From JASHPR01 sp963729365 (lineage in GTDB: Bacteria > Actinomycetota > Actinomycetes > Streptosporangiales > Streptosporangiaceae), in NCBI GenBank assembly GCA_963729365.1, contig CAVSNQ010000016.1, forward strand, positions 62,001 through 126,000: a DNA stretch of 64,000 bases. Direction: 5' to 3'. The position numbers and the translations under genes are program-made. Below the pieces are notes generated by a model that saw only the letters and a list, made by a program, of their open reading frames with translations, searched no databases and was not told the DNA's origin. This document shows positions 1 to 8,911 of this stretch, piece after piece. Every line of letters begins with the position of its first letter. Within the stretch, counting starts at the first letter, position 1.

Positions 1-2
1 CC

Positions 3-1043
<1,041 letters not shown>

Positions 1044-1061
1044 TGCCGTACGGCGGCTGGC

Positions 1062-2162
1062 TCAGCGGCGGGCGAGCTTCCCGGCCTGGCCGGCGAACGC
1101 GCCGATCTCCGCGGCGCCGAGCAGCGCGCCGACCTCGAGCGTGTAGCTTCGCTCCTCGCCGGGCGAGAGGTGGCTGAGCTCGCCCCTGGCCCGGGCGTCG
1201 AACCGGCCGGCGTCCCGGTTGGTGCTCGGCTCCATGGCCACGACGTACGTGCCCGCGCCCAGCTGCCGCCAGGTGATGTGGTGCGGCAGCGCGGCCGGCC
1301 GGTAGCGCTGGTAGACCCCGAGACCGGCGCGGCGGTTCACCACCGCCGCGCTCACCAGGCCGTCGGGGCCGGCCACCATGTCATGCTCGTAGCACTCCTC
1401 GACGAAGTCCGCGCGCGGGCCGGTTAGTCGGCGGTAGCCCGGGTCGGACGCGTCACTGACGCAGGTCCCCGGGCCCGCGGGATAGACCAGCTCGGCCTCC
1501 TCGTCGACGACGGGGAAGCCGACGTTGCAGTGGTACAGGAGCATGTGCGGGCAGGGCGTGGCCCCGGCGTTCACGACCGTGTCGCTGATCCGCAGGGCGG
1601 TCCCGCCCAGGTCGGCCTCGATCCGCCGGTGCAGCACCAGCTGCTCGCCGAAGACCGCGGCCTGGGTGACCTCCCCCTCGGCCCACAGCACGCACTCGTC
1701 CCCGCGCCACGACGTGCCGTAGCCGGCCAGCCGCGCGGGCGTTGCCGTGTAGCGGCCGTGCAGCCCGTACGTCTCGGTCCTGCGGTGCGGGTAGTTGAAC
1801 ACCGCGGCGTCGTCGGTGCCGCCGAGGAGCGTGTGGTCGAGCCCGCAGGTCGACACCAGCCCGCCGGGGAAGCCGCGGAACCACCCGATCCCCGATGTGT
1901 CGCACAGCCCGGGCCCGATCAGCCCGACCGGCGACCACCAGGCGAGCGGCCGCCCGCCCGCCGACGCCCGGCCGATGTCGAAGCCGCGGTCGACGAGCAC
2001 CTCGAACTCGAACCCGGCCCCGGAGGAGAACCGGAGCAGCCGGACCCCGCGCTCCGCTCCGTCGGCCGCCTCGACCAGCTGCACGCCGGCCAGCTGTTCC
2101 AGCCGGCCGACGCGGGCGAGCAGCTCGGCCCGGGTCCACTGCCGCCCCCAGAGCGCGACCAT
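1062..2162 (-). CDS. DUF4432 aldose-1-epimerase-like protein
   Basis: This 366-residue protein has the beta-sandwich character of galactose-mutarotase-like proteins. FEVLVDRGFDIGRA near residue 55, a WWSPVG stretch and GLDHTLLGG are typical of DUF4432, a family close to aldose 1-epimerases with unproven substrates. The ATG lies 3 bases after the stop of the SorC gene, so the two are translationally coupled and the gene is last in a three-gene minus-strand operon. A sugar or sugar-acid substrate is likely because SorC regulators usually sense phosphorylated sugars; this is inference from context. No signal peptide or membrane segment is visible, so a cytoplasmic location is expected. Confidence 0.8.
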   Translation of the reverse strand: MVALWGRQWTRAELLARVGRLEQLAGVQLVEAADGAERGVRLLRFSSGAGFEFEVLVDRGFDIGRASAGGRPLAWWSPVGLIGPGLCDTSGIGWFRGFPGGLVSTCGLDHTLLGGTDDAAVFNYPHRRTETYGLHGRYTATPARLAGYGTSWRGDECVLWAEGEVTQAAVFGEQLVLHRRIEADLGGTALRISDTVVNAGATPCPHMLLYHCNVGFPVVDEEAELVYPAGPGTCVSDASDPGYRRLTGPRADFVEECYEHDMVAGPDGLVSAAVVNRRAGLGVYQRYRPAALPHHITWRQLGAGTYVVAMEPSTNRDAGRFDARARGELSHLSPGEERSYTLEVGALLGAAEIGAFAGQAGKLARR

Positions 2163-2165
2163 CCG

Positions 2166-3218
2166 TCAGCCCCGCCGAGCCAGGCCGCGCGCGGCGAACT
2201 CGCGCTCGAGCTCGAGCAGGCGCATCGCCACGAGCTCGTTCGTCACCAGGACGTCGAGAAACTTCCCGTGCAGCGCGCCCAGGATCGCCTCGGCCTTGTG
2301 CAGGCCGCCGGCCACGGCCACGACCTTCGGGATGCGCCGCAGGTCGGCCAGCTCGATCCCGATCCGGCGCTCGTGGATCGGCAGGTCGACCACCTGGCCC
2401 GTGGCGTCGAAGAACTGGCCCAGGATGTCGCCGACCACGCCCATCTCGCGCAGCCGCCGGGCATCGTCCGCGTTCAGGTAGCCCATCGCCGCGATCGTCG
2501 CGTCGGGCGCGGGCGTGCCCACGCCGACCAGGGCCTGCTCGACGCTGCAGGCCTGCTTCAGCACCTGCTGGATAGTCGGCTCAGCCCGCAGCGCGGCCGC
2601 GAGTGACGGCGTCGACGCGACGATCGGCGAGGGGATGACCGTGGCCGTCGTCACCTCGGGCTCGGCGGTTCCCTCGCCCTTGGAGGACAAGATGGTCTGC
2701 AGGTATCCGTCCACCCCGCCGGTCAGCGTGACCATGTGGACCGGTCCGACCGCGCCGAAGTTGGTCGATGCGATGACCCGCGACACGGTCTCGCCCCAGC
2801 CCACGCCTAGTCTGCAGCCCGGTGGGATGTGGGTGCTCATGAACTGCGCACCGCCCAGGCCGAGCCGGGCGTTCAGCACGTGGTGATCGGCGGGCTCCCG
2901 CTCGTGGTCGGGGACCACGAGCGCCTCGGTCAGGCCGAAGGTGCTGCGCAGTTCCCCGCTCAGCTCGAATGCGTCCAGGTGCTCGGCGTTGAGGTTGATC
3001 GAGACCAGCCCCACCCGGCGAGCGCGCTCGAGCATCCGGCCGATCGAGGCCCGCGAGACCGAGAGCCTCCTGGCGATCTCCTCCTGGGTGAGCTCGTCCT
3101 TGTAGTAGAACCAGGCCACCCGGAGCAGCAGCTCTTCCGAACTCGACCGGCCCGCCGGGTCAGCCTGCGCCCCGCCTGCTGGCCCTCCGTCGGCCGGGCC
3201 GGCGGCTCGTCGCCCCAC
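2166..3218 (-). CDS. SorC-family sugar-binding transcriptional regulator
   Basis: The protein has 350 residues from a GTG start. An N-terminal helix-turn-helix (YYKDELTQEEIARRLSVSRA, about residues 38-57) is followed by the SorC/DeoR effector domain, with RLGVGWGETVSRV and VGDILGQFFDATG. SorC proteins are tetrameric regulators whose effector is a phosphosugar. The gene sits 6 bases after the DSD1-like gene and 3 bases before the DUF4432 gene, as in an autoregulated sugar operon. A SorC-like inverted repeat (4502-4515) next to the operon promoter is its probable site. Confidence 0.88.
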   Translation of the reverse strand: MGRRAAGPADGGPAGGAQADPAGRSSSEELLLRVAWFYYKDELTQEEIARRLSVSRASIGRMLERARRVGLVSINLNAEHLDAFELSGELRSTFGLTEALVVPDHEREPADHHVLNARLGLGGAQFMSTHIPPGCRLGVGWGETVSRVIASTNFGAVGPVHMVTLTGGVDGYLQTILSSKGEGTAEPEVTTATVIPSPIVASTPSLAAALRAEPTIQQVLKQACSVEQALVGVGTPAPDATIAAMGYLNADDARRLREMGVVGDILGQFFDATGQVVDLPIHERRIGIELADLRRIPKVVAVAGGLHKAEAILGALHGKFLDVLVTNELVAMRLLELEREFAARGLARRG

Positions 3219-3224
3219 CGGGCG

Positions 3225-4391
3225 TCACCCCGGCCGCAGCGAAGTCAGGAAGCCGCAGTGACCCGGCCCGCGGGGGAACACCGGCCAGGCGCTGACCACC
3301 TGGCCGCCACGGACCGCGAAGATCACGTCGTACAGGTTCACGGTGGTCGGGGCGTACCCGCTGACGAGCTGCACCCGGTCGCCGACGCCGGCGCCGAAAC
3401 GTCCGTCGACGTCGAACAGCGCGTGCTCCTCCGCGTAGAAGGTGGCGACGTAGTCACGGCCGAGCATCGGCGGCAGGACGTAGTCGATGCCGACCGACTT
3501 GCGCCCGGCATCGAGGATGACCGTGTCCCCGTGCCGCGCGACGACGGTGGACGCTACGGTCAGCGAGACCTCGAAGTCCGTCGTCAGCCTGGCGTGGAAG
3601 GCGTCCATGAACGCGTACGAGCCGGCCTGCAGCTCGGTCACCGCCGGATGGCGGCCGGTGATGTCGTACGTGCCGGTGCCACCGCCGGACAGCGTGCCGG
3701 CCGGCAGCCCGGCCCGGCGCATTGACTCCAGCGCCGCCGCGGCCTGGTCCATGGCCTCGGTGGCCATCCGGACCCGCTTGGCGCGGTCCGGCACGGACAT
3801 GCAGTGGCCCTCGTACGCCTGGATCCCCTTCAGCTGCAGGCCGGGTGCGGCATGCACCCGCTCGGCCAGGCGCAGTACCTCCTCGGCCGAGCGGGCGCCG
3901 CAGCGCCCCATGCCGACGTCCAGCTCGACCAGGATGCCGATCTCGGTGCCGGCGGCAGCGGCGGCAGCCGACAGGGCGTCGATGTTCCCCGGGTCGTCCA
4001 CGGCCAGGGTGAGGTCGACGTGCGCGGCGAGCGCCGCGGCGGCGGCCACCTTGTCGGCCGGGATGACCTGGTTGGCGATCAGGACGTCGGCCACTCCGGC
4101 GGCGGCCATCGCGGCGGCCTCCCAGACCGATGCCACGGTCACCCCGATCGCGCCCGCCGCCACCTGCATCAGCGCGATGTCCGGCGACTTCTGCACCTTC
4201 GTGTGCGGGCGCGACCGCGCGGACTGGCCTTCGAGCGCCGTCATCAGCACGCCGATGTTGCGCTGCAGCACATCAACGTCGACGATCAGGGCCGGCGTGG
4301 GAAGCGCATCGGCCGGCTCCCCGACGTGACGTCCGTACTGCTCGAGCGTCCGCTCCCCGGCGCGCAGCCAGGGCTCTCGCCAGTCACTCAC
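3225..4391 (-). CDS. DSD1-family (D-threonine aldolase / D-serine dehydratase-like) PLP enzyme with altered metal site
   Basis: This 388-residue fold-III PLP protein is first in its operon, from a GTG start. The N-terminal alanine-racemase-like barrel carries the PLP lysine in RPHTKVQKSP (K65), an AYEGHCM loop (about 192-198) and a glycine-rich phosphate loop SGGGTGTYDI. The C-terminal domain has AEEHALFDVDG. D-threonine aldolases and D-serine dehydratases carry a divalent-metal pair, His-x-Cys or His-x-Asp, just before the TVNLYD motif. Here that stretch reads GYAPTTVNLYD, with Tyr346 and Pro348 where I would place the ligands. The substrate is therefore uncertain: a D-hydroxy-amino acid by family, a sugar-linked amine by context. 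Confidence 0.8.
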   Translation of the reverse strand: MSDWREPWLRAGERTLEQYGRHVGEPADALPTPALIVDVDVLQRNIGVLMTALEGQSARSRPHTKVQKSPDIALMQVAAGAIGVTVASVWEAAAMAAAGVADVLIANQVIPADKVAAAAALAAHVDLTLAVDDPGNIDALSAAAAAAGTEIGILVELDVGMGRCGARSAEEVLRLAERVHAAPGLQLKGIQAYEGHCMSVPDRAKRVRMATEAMDQAAAALESMRRAGLPAGTLSGGGTGTYDITGRHPAVTELQAGSYAFMDAFHARLTTDFEVSLTVASTVVARHGDTVILDAGRKSVGIDYVLPPMLGRDYVATFYAEEHALFDVDGRFGAGVGDRVQLVSGYAPTTVNLYDVIFAVRGGQVVSAWPVFPRGPGHCGFLTSLRPG

Positions 4392-4468
4392 CGCGCAGAT
4401 CCCGCCGGTCCGGCCGCGCTATGCGGATGCAGCGTCACCATCGTCACCGCCTCTGTCCCAGGACTGAG

Positions 4469-4496
4469 GTTCTATCAGCGTCCGCGCATATGTCAA
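4469..4496 (-). promoter_or_regulatory. Sigma-70-like promoter of the DSD1-SorC-DUF4432 operon
   Basis: Read on the minus strand, a perfect -35 TTGACA (4491-4496) is followed by a 16-base spacer and a -10 TAGAAC (4469-4474, 4 of 6 matches). The expected start site is about 70 bases before the GTG at 4391. The call rests on the consensus -35 and spacing only. Confidence 0.55.
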
Positions 4497-4501
4497 TAAC
4501 T

Positions 4502-4515
4502 TGAGCACATGCTCA
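4502..4515. promoter_or_regulatory. Inverted repeat TGAGCA-CA-TGCTCA, candidate SorC operator
   Basis: Two perfect 6-base arms separated by 2 bases lie 5 bases upstream of the -35 box of the operon that encodes a SorC regulator. SorC-family sites are commonly described as palindromes of this type. The position just upstream of -35 would suit activation, or repression by a tetramer. Assignment to this regulator is inference. Confidence 0.5.
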
Positions 4516-4614
4516 GGCCGAGGAGGCCGGGGCAGGGAGCCGGGGGAGGGGCGGAGGAGGGCCGGGGCGAGAAGCCGGGGAGGGGCGGAGCGGGCGGCGG
4601 GAGCGTCCCGCTGC

Positions 4615-5028
4615 TCAGACGGGAGCGGGCCCCTGCAGTGTCCACGGGCTAGCCTGCGGCTGCGGCCCGGCCACCGCGGCGCGGTCGGCGGAGCCGGCCG
4701 GCAGGGGGACTGCGTCGAAGGTAATGGCGGGCATCTCGTCCCAGCCCAGGATCTCCAGGATTCTGCGCAGCCGCGGTGGCATCGCGTGGAGTACCAGGTG
4801 CCGGACCGGGCGCTCGCCGCTGGCCGACTCGGTCACGCCCATGATGGCCCGGAGCCCGGCCAGGTCACAAAACTCGACGCCGCCGAGGTCGATGTGAACA
4901 TCGCCGCGCCGGGTCAGGGTGGCCAGGCTCTGCAGGAGAGCCGGATAGGTGGACTCGTCGATCTCCCCGGCGATGATCAGCCCCTGGACATGACCGGTCC
5001 TGATGATGCGCAGCACGTCGTCAGGCAC
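4615..5028 (-). CDS. STAS-domain protein (anti-sigma-factor antagonist-like) lacking the phosphoserine
   Basis: The gene encodes 137 residues from a GTG start, with AGGAGG 11 bases upstream. The STAS core is clear: VHIDLGGVEFCDLAGLRAI at residues 44-62, then LVLHAMPPRLRRILEILGW. In SpoIIAA-type proteins the corresponding loop reads D-S-S-G-L and its second Ser is phosphorylated by the anti-sigma kinase. Here it reads D55-L-A-G-L, so Ala57 replaces that Ser. The protein is probably locked in the unphosphorylated form or uses binding alone. It is divergent from the MerR/KaiC-like pair (244-base gap), which suggests a shared signalling function. The C-terminal 40 residues are Pro/Ala-rich and look disordered. 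Confidence 0.8.
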   Translation of the reverse strand: MPDDVLRIIRTGHVQGLIIAGEIDESTYPALLQSLATLTRRGDVHIDLGGVEFCDLAGLRAIMGVTESASGERPVRHLVLHAMPPRLRRILEILGWDEMPAITFDAVPLPAGSADRAAVAGPQPQASPWTLQGPAPV

Positions 5029-5092
5029 GGCGCGACAGTCCTCCTGCGTACCCGCGCCCGGCGCGAGGCTTGACTGTCACGTGCTCACCAAC

Positions 5093-5124
5093 CTCTTCAA
5101 GTATCCGTCAACCTTGATGAAGAG
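5093..5124. promoter_or_regulatory. Inverted repeat in the STAS/MerR divergent region
   Basis: CTCTTCA (5093-5099) and TGAAGAG (5118-5124) form perfect 7-base arms with an 18-base loop, centred between the two divergent genes. It could be an operator or a leader hairpin of the STAS transcript. No regulator is assigned. Confidence 0.3.
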
Positions 5125-5237
5125 CTATCGAAGGGCATATGGCCATGCTACTACCGCAAGGCGGCCGTCAGAACGGGTTCCCCGCCGAGTATTTGCTGAA
5201 ATGACGAAGAATGACGGCGACGGGACCTCTTCAACTG

Positions 5238-5267
5238 TTAGGCATGGGCTGAACATCCGGCTATGCT
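5238..5267 (+). promoter_or_regulatory. Possible promoter giving a leaderless MerR-receiver transcript
   Basis: TATGCT (5262-5267) ends 6 bases before the GTG start at 5274, with a weak TTAGGC 18 bases upstream. If used, transcription would begin at or next to the start codon. No ribosome-binding site is visible before this GTG, which fits leaderless translation, common in actinomycetes. Confidence 0.3.
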
Positions 5268-5273
5268 GGGGCA

Positions 5274-5987
5274 GTGCCCGGAGCAGAGCGTCCCGTCTTC
5301 AGCATCAGTGCCGTCGCCCGGATGCTGGGCGTTCCCGTCGCGACGATCCGGACCTGGGAAGACCGGTACAAACTGGTTGTCCCGGGCCGGAATGCCAGCG
5401 GCCACCGGCTGTACAGCCGTGACCAGGTCGAACAGCTCAGATTCGTCCGGGCCCGGATGGCCGATGGCCTGAGCACGGCGGACGCTCACCGCCTGCTGGC
5501 CGAGCGGCTCGACGGCGAGGCGCCCTGGCCCGCCGAGCCTCCCGAGCCTCCCGGGCCTCCCGGGCCCGCCGAGACCGCCGAGCCGCCCCGGCCCGCTGAG
5601 CCCGCCCCGGTAGCGATCCTGCTCGCCGAGCGCGACCCCTATGCCGCCGAGTTGGAAGAGCGCTTCCTCACCGGCGAGGGCTTCGAGGTCGAGGTGGCGC
5701 TCAGCGACGCCGCGGCCCGGAGCCTGCTGAACCGCAAGCGCCCGGCGATCGCGGTCGTCGAGCTCCTGATATCGGGCGGGACAGGCCTGGAGCTATGCCG
5801 GTCCTTGAAGCGGCACGGCCTGCCGGTGATCGCGGCGTCGGTCCTCGAGTGGCGGGATCAGGCGCTCCAGGCCGGGGCCGATGTCTTCCTCGGGAAGCCG
5901 CTTGATCCAGTGGAGCTGGCGTCGGCTATCCGGGACCTGCTCGGCCTGAGCCCGCACGGGCGACCAGAACCGGAGGCTGCCTCGTGA
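5274..5987 (+). CDS. MerR-type DNA-binding domain fused to a degenerate response-regulator receiver
   Basis: The protein has 237 residues. A MerR helix-turn-helix (residues 8-75: SISAVARMLGVPVATIRTWE, then GHRLYS) is of the kind seen in CarH/LitR-like proteins. A Pro/Glu-rich linker (about 84-112) leads to a receiver-like domain (113-224). The receiver keeps the conserved Lys208 in FLGKPL and Ser189. At the phospho-acceptor position it has Glu163 (IAVVELL), and one residue of the acidic pair is Arg120. That pattern suggests a phosphomimetic or non-phosphorylated pseudo-receiver. The stop overlaps the next start (GTGA), so it is translationally coupled to the KaiC-like ATPase. Likely role: a DNA-binding output or adaptor for that ATPase. 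Confidence 0.82.
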   Translation: MPGAERPVFSISAVARMLGVPVATIRTWEDRYKLVVPGRNASGHRLYSRDQVEQLRFVRARMADGLSTADAHRLLAERLDGEAPWPAEPPEPPGPPGPAETAEPPRPAEPAPVAILLAERDPYAAELEERFLTGEGFEVEVALSDAAARSLLNRKRPAIAVVELLISGGTGLELCRSLKRHGLPVIAASVLEWRDQALQAGADVFLGKPLDPVELASAIRDLLGLSPHGRPEPEAAS

Positions 5988-7387
5988 GCGACCGCCTGCC
6001 GAGCGGGCACGTACCACTCGACGCCGTACTGGGCGGCGGCCTGCCGGCCAACGGGATCAGCCTGATCATGGGACTGCCCGGCACCGGCAAGACCATCCTG
6101 GCCCAGCAGTACGTGTTCGAGAACGGGTGCCCGGAGCGTCCGGCGATCTATTTCTCCACGGTCTCCGAGCCGCTGGAGAAGATCGTGCGCTTCGGCCAGG
6201 CCCTGGATTTCTTCGACCCGGCCGAGATCGGCAGGTCAGTGCTGTACGAGGATCTCGGGGGGACGGTCAGCCGCCAGGGGCTGGGCGGCGTCAGCAGGCA
6301 GGTGGCGGCGGTGCTCGCGGAGCGGCAGCCGGGCCTGGTCGTTATCGACAGCTTCAAGGCCCTGCACGCATTCGCCGACAGTTATGGCGAATTCCGGCAG
6401 TTCCTGCATGAGCTGGCTGGACGGCTCACCGCCTACCCGACGGCGTCGCTGTGGCTGGGCGAGTACGAGACGACCGAGGTGGGGTCGATGCCGGAGTTCG
6501 CGGTAGCGGACGCCATCCTGGAACTGACGGCGGAAAGTTTCGGCCAGCGCGAGGTCCGGTTTCTCCAGGTCAGGAAGCTACGCGGCAGCGGCTTCCGGTC
6601 CGGCCGGCATTCCTACCGGCTCAGCAGCAGCGGCATTCATGTCTTCCCCAGGCTCGCCGACGCGCCGGACGCGGCGGGCTATCAGCTCAGCGAGGTCCGG
6701 GTGTCGTCGGGCATCCCGGCCCTGGACGACCTGCTCACCGACGGATACTGGCCCGGCGCGTCGACCTTGATCGCGGGCCCGTCCGGGTCAGGGAAAACGC
6801 TGATGGGCCTGCACTTCATCTTCAACGGCGCAGAGCACGGGGAGCGTGGGGTCGTCGCCACCCTCCAGGAGAACAAGACGCAGCTGGCCCGGATCACCGC
6901 GGGCTTCGGGTGGTCGCTGGACGACCCGAACGTCGAGGTAATGTACCGTTCGCCGGTCGACATCTACATCGACGAATGGGTCGACGACCTGCTCCGGGCG
7001 GTAGCGCGCAACGGGGCCACCCGGGTCCTCATTGACAGCCTGGTCGACCTCAGGCTGGCGGCGCCGGATGAGACCCGATTCCGTGAGTTCGTCTACTCGC
7101 TCGTCCAGCGCTTCTCCCGGCAGGGGGTCAGCACCATGATGACCTTCGAGATCCCCGATCTGTTCGGCTCCCGGCGGCTTTCCGAGGGTGCTATCTCCTA
7201 CCTGTCCGACAACGTCGTGCTGCTCCGCTATGTGCAGCAGCAGGGCTCGATCGGCCGGGCGATGTCGGTCATCAAGACGCGCGCGAGCCATCACAACGCC
7301 GTTATCGCCGAGTTCGAGATCGGCCCGGATGGCATCACGCTGGGCGACCCGCTCTCGCTCCCCGATGAACTCGCCGCGGGCCCGTAA
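5984..7387 (+). CDS. Two-domain KaiC-like (RAD55/RecA-superfamily) ATPase
   Basis: The protein has 467 residues with two KaiC domains in tandem. Domain 1 has Walker A GLPGTGKT (30-37) and Walker B LVVID (118-122). Domain 2 has Walker A GPSGSGKT (265-272) and Walker B VLIDS (348-352). Each domain has one acidic residue after the central strand (Glu62, Glu296) where KaiC has a Glu pair. From memory, the region of KaiC's Ser431/Thr432 aligns with Ser405-Tyr406 (AISYLSD). KaiC-like ATPases form hexamers and act in timing or signal integration; in non-cyanobacteria their roles are mostly unknown. It shares a 4-base overlap with the MerR-receiver gene and ends 9 bases from the converging serine-hydrolase gene. 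Confidence 0.88.
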   Translation: MSDRLPSGHVPLDAVLGGGLPANGISLIMGLPGTGKTILAQQYVFENGCPERPAIYFSTVSEPLEKIVRFGQALDFFDPAEIGRSVLYEDLGGTVSRQGLGGVSRQVAAVLAERQPGLVVIDSFKALHAFADSYGEFRQFLHELAGRLTAYPTASLWLGEYETTEVGSMPEFAVADAILELTAESFGQREVRFLQVRKLRGSGFRSGRHSYRLSSSGIHVFPRLADAPDAAGYQLSEVRVSSGIPALDDLLTDGYWPGASTLIAGPSGSGKTLMGLHFIFNGAEHGERGVVATLQENKTQLARITAGFGWSLDDPNVEVMYRSPVDIYIDEWVDDLLRAVARNGATRVLIDSLVDLRLAAPDETRFREFVYSLVQRFSRQGVSTMMTFEIPDLFGSRRLSEGAISYLSDNVVLLRYVQQQGSIGRAMSVIKTRASHHNAVIAEFEIGPDGITLGDPLSLPDELAAGP

Positions 7388-7396
7388 GCCCGGGTC

Positions 7397-8788
7397 TCAG
7401 CCGCGCCAGCCGCCGGGATCCACGCCGCCCGGCACCGGCGCGGCGTCGTCGTAGGGGAGCCTGGTGTAGGTGTGCGAGGCCAGGTCGAGCGCGACGACGC
7501 GGCCGTCGGGCCCGCGCACCGGGCGCAGCCGTTCTCTCGCGTAGTAGCCGTCGAGCCCGGTCCAGCTGCCGTCGCCGTCCGGGCTGAACCGGAACGCGCG
7601 CGCGCCGGATCCGGCCACCCGGAACTCGAGCACCGAATCCGCCCCGGCCGCCCCGCTCACGACGCTGACCAGGAACGCCATCGGCCCCCAGTACCAGGTC
7701 CCGACCAGTTCGAGCGCGTCCTGGGCCACGCTGGCGGCCGTCCACTCGGCCCGGACCGGCGGGTCGTTCTCGGCGAGAATCCGCAGCAGGTCGGCGGTGA
7801 ACGCCTGCCCGCCGGACGGTGCCGTCGAGTTCGACAGCATGATGGCCGCATCGCCGCTGGCCGCGTCGATCTGCAGGACGCCGAAGAACCCGGGCATCGA
7901 GCCGGTGTGGCCATAGCTCCTGCGGCCGCCCTCGTTCCACAGCTGCAACCCCAGTCCGTAGCCGAGCGTCCAGGGCTGGCCCGGCACGTCGAAGAGCCCG
8001 GCCGGCTCGCGCATCTCGGCCCGCGTGCCGGGGTCGAGCAGCGTGGCGGGCCCGGCGTCCGCGCCCGCCAGGAAGCCGGCCCAGCGGGCCAGGTCGGCCA
8101 CTGTCGTCCACAGCTGGCCGGCCGGCGCCATCGCCGCCGCGTCGTGCTCCGGCTCGGGGAGCAGCAGGTCGGCATGGGGATGCACGGCGAAGCCGGTGGC
8201 GTGCGGCGGCTGCGGCCTGGTCGTGGTCCGGTTCATGCCCAGCGGCGCGAGCAGTTCCTCCGCGATCACGTCGGGCCACGGCCTGCCGTGCAGCCGGGCC
8301 AGGAGCTCGCCGAGCAGCGCGTAACCAACGTTGGAGTAGTGGTACTGCCAGCCGGCCCGCGCCCGCCGCGCGTCCGGCCCGAGCGATGTCCGGTCCAGGG
8401 CATCGAACGGCGACCCCGCCGTGCGCTCCCACCACGGCCCGGCGGTCTCGGCCCGCAGGCCAGAAGTATGGGAGAGCAGCTGGCCGATGGTCAGCTCGGC
8501 CGTGCCCGCGTCGATGTGCCGCCCGATCGGGTCCGACAGGCCGAGCCTGCCCTGGTCGCGAAGCCGCAGCACCGCGACGGCGATGAACGTCTTGGTGATC
8601 GAGCCCGCCCGGTACTGCACGTCCGCGTCGGGCGCTGGCCCGTCGGCTCCGTCGATCCGGCCGCGCCCGGCCGACCAGACCAGCTCGGCCCCGCGGACCA
8701 GCCCGGCGGCCACCGAAGGAAGCCGGTAGCCGGCCTGCTCTTCGGCCAGCCGGGCGGCCAGCAGGCGTCGCGTGCGCTCATCGGTCAC
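7397..8788 (-). CDS. Serine hydrolase of the beta-lactamase / penicillin-binding-protein family (class C-like)
   Basis: The protein has 463 residues from a GTG start. The three motifs of the family are present: SxxK as SITK (Ser63-Lys66), YxN as YSN (Tyr151-Asn153), and an HTG in YGHTGSMPGFF near residue 295. A C-terminal extension of about 110 residues resembles the extra domain of esterase and peptidase members. No signal peptide is visible, so a cytoplasmic esterase or D-peptidase is more likely than a secreted lactamase. It is divergent from the S9 peptidase gene (123-base gap), so the two hydrolases may share a control region. Confidence 0.85.
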   Translation of the reverse strand: MTDERTRRLLAARLAEEQAGYRLPSVAAGLVRGAELVWSAGRGRIDGADGPAPDADVQYRAGSITKTFIAVAVLRLRDQGRLGLSDPIGRHIDAGTAELTIGQLLSHTSGLRAETAGPWWERTAGSPFDALDRTSLGPDARRARAGWQYHYSNVGYALLGELLARLHGRPWPDVIAEELLAPLGMNRTTTRPQPPHATGFAVHPHADLLLPEPEHDAAAMAPAGQLWTTVADLARWAGFLAGADAGPATLLDPGTRAEMREPAGLFDVPGQPWTLGYGLGLQLWNEGGRRSYGHTGSMPGFFGVLQIDAASGDAAIMLSNSTAPSGGQAFTADLLRILAENDPPVRAEWTAASVAQDALELVGTWYWGPMAFLVSVVSGAAGADSVLEFRVAGSGARAFRFSPDGDGSWTGLDGYYARERLRPVRGPDGRVVALDLASHTYTRLPYDDAAPVPGGVDPGGWRG

Positions 8789-8911
8789 GGACGCCTACGC
8801 TATCCGTGCCCGCATTCCGCCTAGTACCACGGGTGCGTCACACTGGGCGATGGGGCTGGGGGCCGCGCCGAGACCCGGACCAGGCCGTCCGCGCACCGAG
8901 AGGATCTGAGC

